Assembly: GCA_049318165.1 (NCBI GenBank)
Contig: JBMOGW010000238.1
Span: forward strand, 1 to 5,379
Reading direction: 5' to 3'
Length of the DNA: 5,379 bases
DNA from: UBA668 sp049318165
Lineage (GTDB): Bacteria > Actinomycetota > Acidimicrobiia > Acidimicrobiales > Ilumatobacteraceae
Positions 1 through 5,207 of this stretch are shown one piece after another. Made by a program: the position numbers and the translations under genes. The notes below the pieces were generated by a model that was not told where the DNA came from, made no database searches, and saw only the letters and a program-made list of their open reading frames with translations. The first letter of the stretch is position 1, and each line of letters opens with the position of its first letter.

Positions 1-171
1 CCACGACGACGATCGCGCCGACCACGACGACGATCGCGCCGACCACGACGACGATCGCGCCGACCACGACGACGATTGCGCCGACCACGACGACGATTGC
101 GCCGACCACGACGACGATGGCGCCGACGACCACGACGACGATGGCGCCGACGACCACGACGATGGCGCCGC
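1..171 (+). repeat. 21-bp tandem repeat array encoding TTTTIAP/TTTTMAP heptads
   Basis: Units of 21 bp begin at 1, 22, 43, 64, 85 and 106. A 24-bp variant follows at 127 (one extra Thr codon) and another 21-bp unit at 151. The units are almost identical. The sixth amino-acid-determining codon changes in blocks: ATC in the first three copies, ATT in the next two, ATG in the last three. All length changes are multiples of three, so the reading frame is kept. The array may continue upstream of the window. Confidence 0.9.
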
Positions 172-344
172 CGACCAGCACCACGATCGTCGAGCGTGAG
201 TGCAAGAACCGTGGTCGTGAGAAGGACGACAGCAAGGGCCGTGGACGCGGCCGGGGCCGCGAGTGCGGCCGCAAGGACGACATCCGCTTCGATGACGACC
301 GTGGCGAGCGCCACGGCGAGAAGATGCGCTTCGCCGTCGTCTGA
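1..344 (+). CDS. 3' end of a Thr-rich repeat protein with a charged C-terminal tail (partial)
   Basis: Only the last 113 codons are present. The frame is open from base 3 and ends at TGA 342-344, so the true start lies upstream. The visible protein begins with about eight heptad-like units of the form TTTTIAP or TTTTMAP, then PTSTT. It ends in a roughly 50-residue tail very rich in Arg, Lys, Asp, Glu and Gly, with two Cys (VERECKNRGREKDD... and GRECGRKDD) and a final RFAVV. Thr/Pro repeats of this kind are typical of extended, wall-crossing linkers in secreted actinobacterial proteins; that role is inferred. No sorting signal or membrane segment follows the repeats. The tail matches no family I recognise. 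The next gene starts 33 bp downstream in the same direction, so this is probably the first visible gene of the operon. An internal ATG at 117 lies within the repeats and is unlikely to be the start. Confidence 0.7.
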   Translation, partial: TTTIAPTTTTIAPTTTTIAPTTTTIAPTTTTIAPTTTTMAPTTTTTMAPTTTTMAPPTSTTIVERECKNRGREKDDSKGRGRGRGRECGRKDDIRFDDDRGERHGEKMRFAVV

Positions 345-377
345 TCTTCAACCCCTCGTAGACCCAAGGAGCCATCG

Positions 378-1343
378 ATGTCCCCCCTCATCCACCGACG
401 TGGACGCAACCTCGCCCGTGCGGGCGCTGTCGTCGCCGGCGCCATGCTGGTACTCAGCCTCGCCGCCGGCGACCCGAGTGCCAGTGCGGCTCCGGCGGGT
501 TCGCTGACGATCGTGAAGGGCAGCAACCCCGGTGCCGGCACGGTGTTGACGTCCGGCGGCAGTGCCACGGACTTCACGCTCCAGACCCCGAACGGTGCAG
601 CGTGCAGTGGTGATGGTCCTGCCGGATACCGTCTGCAGACGTTCATCGTGTCGAGCAACGTCAACACGGACACGCTGGCGTTCGATGCCAACGGCCCGTC
701 GCCGTCGTCCTCCGGTGCCACGGTGCGACTGCCGTTGTTCTCGGCCAGCCAGCCCGTGATCGACCGCAACCCCGCCCTCACGACGGGTGCGGTGACCGGC
801 CTGCCGGCGTTCGACTTCGCCGTGAGCGGCTTCTCGACGGCGGTGTTCCCGGCGGGCAACTACACGATGGGCATCGCCTGCACGCGTGACCAGCCCTCGG
901 GCAAGGTCGTCGACAAGTACTGGTCGGTGGGCATCACCATCGCTGCGGCACCGTCGGACTCGCCGTCGGGCTTCACGTGGTCGAAGACGGGTGCCGGGCC
1001 GACTCCGACGACCACGACCGTCGGTGCGACCACCACCACGGCCGCCACGACCACCACGGTGAGCGGCGGTGTGACGACGACGGTCGTCACCGACACCACG
1101 GCAGTGACGGACACGACGGACGTCACCGACTCGACGGACGTGACCGACACGTCGCTGGCGACCGACACCACTGCGGTCGACTCGGGCAGCGGCTTCCCCG
1201 ACAACGGTTCGGGCGGTGAACTGGTGACCACCGGCTCGTCGCCGATGCCGACGCTCGTGTGGGGCGTCCTGCTGCTGGTCTTCGGGCGTATCGCCATCCT
1301 GCTCGGACGTCGCGTCCGAGTGGTGAACCACGAGGGCAAGTGA
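378..1343 (+). CDS. Secreted surface protein with Thr-rich stalk and degenerate sortase-type C-terminal signal
   Basis: 321 residues. ATG 378 is supported by AAGGAG at 366-371 with a 6-nt gap. Residues 1-16 are basic (HRRGRNLAR), 17-31 are hydrophobic, and ASA near residue 37 fits signal peptidase I cleavage, so the protein is exported. Residues about 41-200 form a globular, beta-rich-looking domain with two cysteines (C76, C168) that could form a disulfide; I do not recognise the family. Residues 207-268 are a Thr-rich linker (PTPTTTT, then repeated DTT-x-VT units). The C terminus has the layout of a sortase substrate: LVTTG at 282-286, hydrophobic segment 291-310, then RRVR at 311-314. LPxTG or LAxTG would be usual, so Val at the second position is atypical. 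It could instead simply be a C-terminally membrane-anchored protein. The stop codon overlaps the start of the sortase-like gene by 4 bp, which implies translational coupling and a functional pair. Confidence 0.88.
   Translation: MSPLIHRRGRNLARAGAVVAGAMLVLSLAAGDPSASAAPAGSLTIVKGSNPGAGTVLTSGGSATDFTLQTPNGAACSGDGPAGYRLQTFIVSSNVNTDTLAFDANGPSPSSSGATVRLPLFSASQPVIDRNPALTTGAVTGLPAFDFAVSGFSTAVFPAGNYTMGIACTRDQPSGKVVDKYWSVGITIAAAPSDSPSGFTWSKTGAGPTPTTTTVGATTTTAATTTTVSGGVTTTVVTDTTAVTDTTDVTDSTDVTDTSLATDTTAVDSGSGFPDNGSGGELVTTGSSPMPTLVWGVLLLVFGRIAILLGRRVRVVNHEGK
1086..1184 (+). repeat. Imperfect DTT-x-VT repeat in the Thr-rich linker
   Basis: Residues 237-269 of the surface protein are made of short imperfect units (VTDTTAVTDTTDVTDSTDVT and related), with Asp and Thr alternating with a hydrophobic residue. 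This is low-complexity stalk sequence, different in motif from the TTTTIAP array of the upstream gene. Confidence 0.7.
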
Positions 1344-2260
1344 CCGCAGTCATCACCCCCCAGGACGGTGCTGCAGGCGCCGCGGACGTGGCGGCCGAAC
1401 CGGTCCCGCCGCTGCCGCCGCGCCTGCAGTTGATCCGTGCGGTGCTGGTGCTCGTCGTCGTCCTGACGATCTCGCTGCTGCTGCAGTTGATGTTCGTCAG
1501 CAGGTTGCAGCACAGCACCTCCCAGCAGCGCGCGTTCGATGCCTTCCGCAGCAAGCTCGCCGGCGGCACGGCCCCCGTGGGGCCCACCGACGAACTGGGT
1601 GTCGCGCTGCCGTTGGGCTCGGGTGTGGCCTACATCGAGATCCGCACCCTCGACCTCACCCAGGTGGTGCTCGAGGGCACGACGTCGGCCGTGCTGATGG
1701 ACGGTCCCGGCCACCGCCGCGACACGCCGCTGCCCGGACAGGTCGGCACCAGCGTGCTGATGGGCCGCCGCGCTGCCTACGGCGGGCCGTTCGGCGACCT
1801 CGGCTCGCTGCGCAAGGGCGACGAGATCACCGCCACGACCGGCCAGGGCGTGTTCACCTACCGAGTGATCGGGACTCGCCGTGACGGCGACCCGGTCCCG
1901 CCGCCGCTGGCGCGCAACTCCTCGCGGCTCACCCTCGTGACGGCTGACGGCACACCGTTCATCCCGAGCGGTGCCTTCTACGTCGACGCCGATCTCGAGG
2001 GTCAGGCCACCGGCGGCGCACCACGCAACTTCACGGCCGCCACCCTCCCGCTCGAGGAGCGTGCGATGGCGGGCGACAGCAGCACGCTGTGGGCCCTCGC
2101 CCTGTGGCTGCAGGCGCTGATGATCCTCGCGGTCGGTGCCGTGTGGTCGTGGAACCGCTGGAGCCGACAGGCCACGTGGATCGTCTTTCTTCCGCCGCTC
2201 ACGCTGGTCGGACTCGCCGTCGCCGGCGAGATCGCCCGGCTGCTGCCGAACCTGCTCTGA
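1340..2260 (+). CDS. Sortase-like membrane protein lacking the catalytic residues (pseudosortase)
   Basis: 306 residues from GTG 1340, which overlaps the preceding TGA as GTGA; GAGGG at 1332-1336 is a plausible ribosome binding site. An in-frame GTG at 1259 would overlap the upstream gene by 85 bp and is less likely. Layout: Pro/Ala-rich cytoplasmic N terminus, membrane helix about 32-53, sortase-like domain about 85-222, then two membrane helices about 250-271 and 279-297. The family call rests on the class E-like run GPGHRRDTPLPG (122-133), followed by GRRAAYGGPFGDLGSLRKGD (142-161), matching the usual aGHR...PF.dL..l..GD, and LTLVTAD (197-203), matching the usual TLxTC. The catalytic His position is Arg143, the catalytic Cys position is Ala202, and residues 203-222 contain no Arg. 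The protein has no cysteine anywhere. Transpeptidase activity is therefore not expected. A binding, chaperone or scaffold role at the membrane is inferred, most likely involving the overlapping upstream surface protein. Confidence 0.85.
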   Translation: MTAVITPQDGAAGAADVAAEPVPPLPPRLQLIRAVLVLVVVLTISLLLQLMFVSRLQHSTSQQRAFDAFRSKLAGGTAPVGPTDELGVALPLGSGVAYIEIRTLDLTQVVLEGTTSAVLMDGPGHRRDTPLPGQVGTSVLMGRRAAYGGPFGDLGSLRKGDEITATTGQGVFTYRVIGTRRDGDPVPPPLARNSSRLTLVTADGTPFIPSGAFYVDADLEGQATGGAPRNFTAATLPLEERAMAGDSSTLWALALWLQALMILAVGAVWSWNRWSRQATWIVFLPPLTLVGLAVAGEIARLLPNLL

Positions 2261-2274
2261 ACACCCCTCACCAT

Positions 2275-2278
2275 GGAG
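2275..2278 (+). promoter_or_regulatory. Ribosome binding site fixing the GTG start of the PstB-like gene
   Basis: GGAG lies 5 nt before GTG 2284. It favours this start over an ATG 15 nt further in (2299) and over starts inside the sortase-like gene. Confidence 0.6.
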
Positions 2279-2283
2279 TACTC

Positions 2284-3636
2284 GTGAACCTCGACCCGAT
2301 GCAGAACCGCTGGAGTGACGCCGGCGCCACGGTCCAGCCCGAAGGGGTGCTGGCCAGCTTCGACGACGCCTCAGTGGTACAGGTGGTGTCCGGTGATGCC
2401 CACCGCGCCGACGCGAAGGTGATCGAACTGCACGCAGCGAACGTCACCGTCACGCCGACACGGATCATGGCGCACGACGGCAAGAACTCGTGGGCGTGGC
2501 TCGTGAACGACCTCGCCGCCGTCATCCACGCTGCCGACGGCAGGTGGACGATCTTCGACGTGCCCGGCATCTCCGACTTCGGCGTCAGCGTGCCGGCCGC
2601 ACGTGTCGACGAGTTCCGTCTGGTCCTCAGCGAGCTCCCCGGCGTGCAGGTCCGCCATCAGGCCGAGGCGACCGGCGACGAGGAGTCGCTGCCGCCGCCT
2701 CACCACGTCGTGATGCCGGCGATCGCCGCCGTCCAAGCAGTCGAGTCGCACAGCCACGACGCGATCACCAACAGCGTCCCCCAGATCGTCGTCGCTGAAC
2801 CCGAGCCGGTGTCGCTGATCGCGGACGCGCCCGCGCCGCCGACGGCTGCCGAGCTGGCCGGACTCGCTGGTCTCGATGCCCGTTCGATCTCTGCATGGTT
2901 CGGCACGCACATGGTGCTCGACCGCGTGTCGTTGCACATGGAAGCCGGCAAGGTGACGGCCCTCATCGGCCCGTCGGGCTGTGGCAAGTCGACCTTCTTG
3001 CGCATCCTCAACCGGATGCACGAGATGATCCCCGGTGCGCAGATGGCGGGCGAGGTGCTCCTCGACGGCCACGACATCTACGACCCCAACCGCAAGCTCA
3101 CCGACGCCCGCCGCGAGGTCGGCATGGTGTTCCAGAAGCCGAACCCGTTCCCGGCGATGTCGATCTACGACAACGTGCTCGCCAGCTTCCGCCTCACCGG
3201 TACGAAGGCCACGCAGTCGGAGAAGGACGACGTGGTCGAGTCGTGCCTGTCGAAGGCCGGCCTGTGGAACGAGGTGAAGGATCGTCTTCGTCAGCCGGGC
3301 GGCGGTCTCTCCGGCGGTCAGCAGCAGCGTCTCTGCATCGGCCGTGCCCTGGCGATCAAGCCGCGCGTGCTGCTGATGGACGAGCCGTGTTCGGCCCTCG
3401 ACCCGACCTCCACCCGCCGCATCGAGGAGACGATCATCGAGCTGGTGTCCGAGGTGACGATCGTCATCGTCACCCACAACATGCAGCAGGCAGCTCGAGT
3501 CTCCGACCACTGTGCGTTCTTCCTCGCCAGCCACGGCACACCCGGCGTGATCGTCGAACACGGTCCGACGGACGCGATGTTCGGCTCGCCGCAGGACCAG
3601 CGCACCCTCGACTACGTCACCGGGCGGTTCGGCTGA
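2284..3636 (+). CDS. pstB: PstB-type phosphate ABC transporter ATPase with a long N-terminal extension
   Basis: 450 residues from GTG 2284; typical PstB proteins are about 250-280. Residues about 197-450 are a full PstB: Walker A GPSGCGKST (229-237), Q-loop in VFQKPNPFP (282-290), signature LSGGQQQR (342-349), Walker B VLLMDEP (362-368), H-loop THNMQQAARVSD (397-408) and the family's terminal DYVTGRFG. It should hydrolyse ATP at the cytoplasmic face to power phosphate import with PstC/PstA, neither of which is in this window. Residues 1-125 form an extra domain; the run from about 50 to 118 (VTVTPTRIM..., then a series of short strands and a final helix) resembles a bacterial PH-like fold, which is inference. 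Residues 126-195 are an Ala/Pro/His-rich linker. There is no break between extension and ATPase, so it is a genuine fusion. It is the last gene of the operon, 23 bp after the sortase-like gene. Confidence 0.93.
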   Translation: MNLDPMQNRWSDAGATVQPEGVLASFDDASVVQVVSGDAHRADAKVIELHAANVTVTPTRIMAHDGKNSWAWLVNDLAAVIHAADGRWTIFDVPGISDFGVSVPAARVDEFRLVLSELPGVQVRHQAEATGDEESLPPPHHVVMPAIAAVQAVESHSHDAITNSVPQIVVAEPEPVSLIADAPAPPTAAELAGLAGLDARSISAWFGTHMVLDRVSLHMEAGKVTALIGPSGCGKSTFLRILNRMHEMIPGAQMAGEVLLDGHDIYDPNRKLTDARREVGMVFQKPNPFPAMSIYDNVLASFRLTGTKATQSEKDDVVESCLSKAGLWNEVKDRLRQPGGGLSGGQQQRLCIGRALAIKPRVLLMDEPCSALDPTSTRRIEETIIELVSEVTIVIVTHNMQQAARVSDHCAFFLASHGTPGVIVEHGPTDAMFGSPQDQRTLDYVTGRFG

Positions 3637-3652
3637 CGACGTGCGGCTGACC

Positions 3653-3673
3653 TGTTCACCTGTTCGGTGAACA
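3653..3673. other. Inverted repeat TGTTCACC/GGTGAACA after pstB
   Basis: Perfect 8-bp arms flank a 5-nt loop, 16 bp after the pstB stop. It could be the first part of a tandem terminator. Alternatively it may be a regulator site: GTTCACC is the core of actinobacterial PHO boxes, and a further GGTGA lies exactly 11 nt downstream of the GGTGA in the right arm (3666 and 3677). Confidence 0.5.
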
Positions 3674-3685
3674 CACGGTGACACG

Positions 3686-3722
3686 AAAAAAGGGCGATCG
3701 ACCTGCGGTTCCGCAGGTCGAT
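3686..3722. terminator. Strong hairpin with an adjacent A6/T6 tract
   Basis: A perfect 12-bp inverted repeat (ATCGACCTGCGG with its complement, 3697-3708 and 3711-3722) has almost no loop, effectively a GTTC tetraloop. Six A residues at 3686-3691 lie on its left, so the T-run would follow the hairpin only for transcription on the minus strand, after a 5-nt spacer. On the plus strand it would be a U-less hairpin, which is common at gene ends in high-GC actinobacteria. Its position about 60 bp after pstB suits termination of the left operon. Confidence 0.5.
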
Positions 3723-3762
3723 TCGTCGCGCCCGGCCACGCGAACGGGACGGCGCCTCGAGC

Positions 3763-3787
3763 GTCGGCTCACCGTGGTGGGGCCGAC
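3763..3787. other. Third inverted repeat in the pstB-pstS spacer
   Basis: Outer arms GTCGGC (3763-3768) and GCCGAC (3782-3787) enclose a second small stem CACC-GT-GGTG (3770-3779). The whole element can fold as one interrupted hairpin. No T-run follows on the plus strand. Its role is unknown; it may be a backup terminator. Confidence 0.4.
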
Positions 3788-3874
3788 ACGGGGCGTCGAC
3801 ATTGTCCGTGAGCAAGCAACGATTCCATGGCCGCTTGATGACTTGCAGATGAATCATGACCGATGTCGTGATCC

Positions 3875-3896
3875 GTTCACATCGCGTCCAATCGGC
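3875..3896 (+). promoter_or_regulatory. Candidate PHO-box-like direct repeat upstream of the pstS-like gene
   Basis: Two adjacent 11-nt units, GTTCACATCGC and GTCCAATCGGC, share GTYCA at exactly 11-nt spacing, ending 85 bp before the ATG. In actinobacteria, PhoP/RegX3-type response regulators bind 11-nt direct repeats beginning GTTCA upstream of pst genes. The second unit is weak and I see no convincing -10 element, so this is only a candidate site. Confidence 0.35.
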
Positions 3897-3981
3897 GGCC
3901 AGATGAGGGTGGTTTGATCGCAGGGTCCCGGAACTGGTTACCCGGGCGCAACGTCTTCACACGAAGGGAACCACCCAACTC

Positions 3982-5154
3982 ATGCACACCAAGAAGGCAA
4001 AGGCTTTCGCTTTCGCGATCGCCGCCACCGCCCTCGTCGGCGCTGCCGTCACCGCCGGTGACCACGCTTCCGCCGATCCCAAGCAGTACGACGCCCCGTT
4101 CGTGGGTGTTGGCTCGGACACCACGCAGGACATCATGAACGCCTTCTCGGGCTTCGAGAACGGCCTCAACTACACCCCGCTGCAGAGCGACAGCGCGACC
4201 GGTCAGAAGCAGATCGTGTCGTGGGACGCCACTGCGAACGGCCTCACCACCACCTGCATCACCACCCGCACCGGTGGCCCGTCGTTCAACCGTCCCAACG
4301 GTTCGGGCGCCGGCCGCACCGCCGTGCTGTCGACCATCACCTCGGGTGGCACCACCTCGGTGAGCAACTGCGGTACCGGCACCACGTCGGCCAGCGGTCA
4401 GCTCAGCTTCGCCCGTTCGTCGAGCCTCTCCGGCACCGCCGGCACGACGCTCGCCTACGTGCCGTTCGCCCGTGACGCCCTCTCCTTCGGCTACTACCGC
4501 AAGGCCGGCGCCCCGGTGACCAGCCTGACGACGACCGAGCTCACCTCGATCTTCGGCTCGGCGACCGGTGCGGTCGTCGGTGGCGTGCGCATCTACGGCT
4601 GCGACATCCAGCTCGGCTCGGGCACCGGCCAGACCTGGCGCACCAAGGTCGGCGGCGTCTCCGGCACCGCGCTCGGCACCACCTCGGTGTGCGACAACGC
4701 TGGTGGCGGTCTCGCCCAGGAGAACGACGGTGACGGTCTCGTCACCCGTGGCGACGGCGTGGACGCCATCGATCCGGGCGCGCAGGTCATCATCGGCTTC
4801 TCGGTCGGTGGCTACATCGGCAAGGCCAACGGCGTCGCCCGCGGCGGCATGCCCACCACGGTCGGCATCGGCACCATCTCGAACATCTCGGCCAACAACC
4901 CCATCGTGGGTGACCAGGTGACCGGCCGTCCGAACCTGACCGGCGACACCACCTTCTACGCCACGAGCTTCGGCCGTGACATCTACAACGTCTTCCCCGC
5001 TTCGGTGATCAACAGCGCCTTCGGCAACGACGCCATCAAGCAGATCTTCAAGGGTGCGACGTCGCAGCTCTGCCTCGCGACCACCACCATCCAGAAGTTC
5101 GGCTTCCAGACCCTGGGCACCTGCGGCGACAGCACGACGCTGCGCGGCGCCTGA
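3982..5154 (+). CDS. pstS: PstS-like secreted substrate-binding protein
   Basis: 390 residues from ATG 3982; GAAGGGA at 3963-3969 precedes it with a rather long 12-nt gap. Residues 1-32 are a signal peptide: KKAK, hydrophobic 8-25, and cleavage after ASA at residue 31. There is no lipobox cysteine, so the protein is probably released or wall-retained rather than lipid-anchored, unlike most Gram-positive PstS. Family evidence: VGSDTTQD (43-50) in the first ligand-loop position, AYVPFARDALSFGYY (158-172), LTTTELTSIF (182-191, the usual 'LT..qL..IF' segment) and GSGTGQTWR (212-220, like the GSGT ligand loop). Six cysteines (92, 130, 207, 237, 364, 381) could form three disulfides outside the cell. 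Phosphate is the most likely ligand given the neighbouring pstB and the fold, but the ligand loops differ from textbook PstS, so another oxyanion or a small organic ligand is possible. It probably starts a new transcription unit after the hairpin-rich spacer. Confidence 0.75.
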   Translation: MHTKKAKAFAFAIAATALVGAAVTAGDHASADPKQYDAPFVGVGSDTTQDIMNAFSGFENGLNYTPLQSDSATGQKQIVSWDATANGLTTTCITTRTGGPSFNRPNGSGAGRTAVLSTITSGGTTSVSNCGTGTTSASGQLSFARSSSLSGTAGTTLAYVPFARDALSFGYYRKAGAPVTSLTTTELTSIFGSATGAVVGGVRIYGCDIQLGSGTGQTWRTKVGGVSGTALGTTSVCDNAGGGLAQENDGDGLVTRGDGVDAIDPGAQVIIGFSVGGYIGKANGVARGGMPTTVGIGTISNISANNPIVGDQVTGRPNLTGDTTFYATSFGRDIYNVFPASVINSAFGNDAIKQIFKGATSQLCLATTTIQKFGFQTLGTCGDSTTLRGA

Positions 5155-5193
5155 TCCAACGTCCCCTCCGCCCACTACAACAACAACATCTCT

Positions 5194-5201
5194 GAAAGGG
5201 A
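5194..5201 (+). promoter_or_regulatory. Ribosome binding site supporting a TTG start
   Basis: GAAAGGGA ends 6 nt before TTG 5208. It is the only good ribosome binding site in the 53-bp gap after the pstS-like gene, and it sets the start of the last, truncated gene. Confidence 0.6.
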
Positions 5202-5207
5202 ATCACC

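Larger units (their letters stand above)
3637..3981. other. Non-coding spacer between the pstB operon and the pstS-like gene
   Basis: 345 bp without a convincing gene. The short open frames here lack ribosome binding sites and recognisable products. It holds three inverted repeats in its first 150 bp, a candidate pair of 11-nt direct repeats near 3875-3896, and the purine-rich ribosome binding site (GAAGGGA, 3963-3969) of the next gene. I see no convincing -10/-35 pair. Confidence 0.75.

Noticed and set aside
1..171. Repeat array considered as a CRISPR array
   Set aside because: The units are contiguous 21-bp coding repeats with no variable spacers.
76..507. Arg/Pro-rich open frame in the repeat array, plus strand
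   Set aside because: It is the repeat array read one frame off (PRRR units), and it overlaps the start of the surface protein. The Thr-rich frame ends cleanly just before the next ribosome binding site.
1259..1339. Longer start (GTG 1259) for the sortase-like gene
   Set aside because: It would overlap the surface protein by 85 bp and add an Arg-rich stretch that is just its shadow. The GTGA overlap at 1340 is the typical coupled arrangement.
2089..2283. Longer start for the PstB-like gene inside the sortase-like gene
   Set aside because: The added residues are an out-of-frame reading of the sortase-like gene's C-terminal membrane segments. GTG 2284 has its own GGAG.
2273..2287. Tiny leader-like frame ATG GAG TAC TCG TGA overlapping the pstB start
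   Set aside because: Four codons with no clear ribosome binding site of its own. The GGAG inside it serves the GTG start, so it is most likely a coincidence.
2371..3684. 437-codon open frame on the minus strand opposite pstB
   Set aside because: It is antisense to a gene with intact ABC motifs, its product is Arg/His/Asp/Gly-rich as expected for shadow frames in GC-rich DNA, and no domain is recognisable.
3927..3946. CCCGG/CCGGG inverted repeat upstream of the pstS-like start (possible riboswitch or attenuator)
   Set aside because: The stem is only 5 bp with a 10-nt loop, there is no T-run and no known riboswitch motif; this is expected by chance in GC-rich DNA.
3877..5175. 432-codon open frame on the minus strand opposite the pstS-like gene
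   Set aside because: The product is low-complexity Gly/Ala/Arg without a domain, while the plus strand has a signal peptide and substrate-binding motifs. It is a shadow of GC-rich codon bias.
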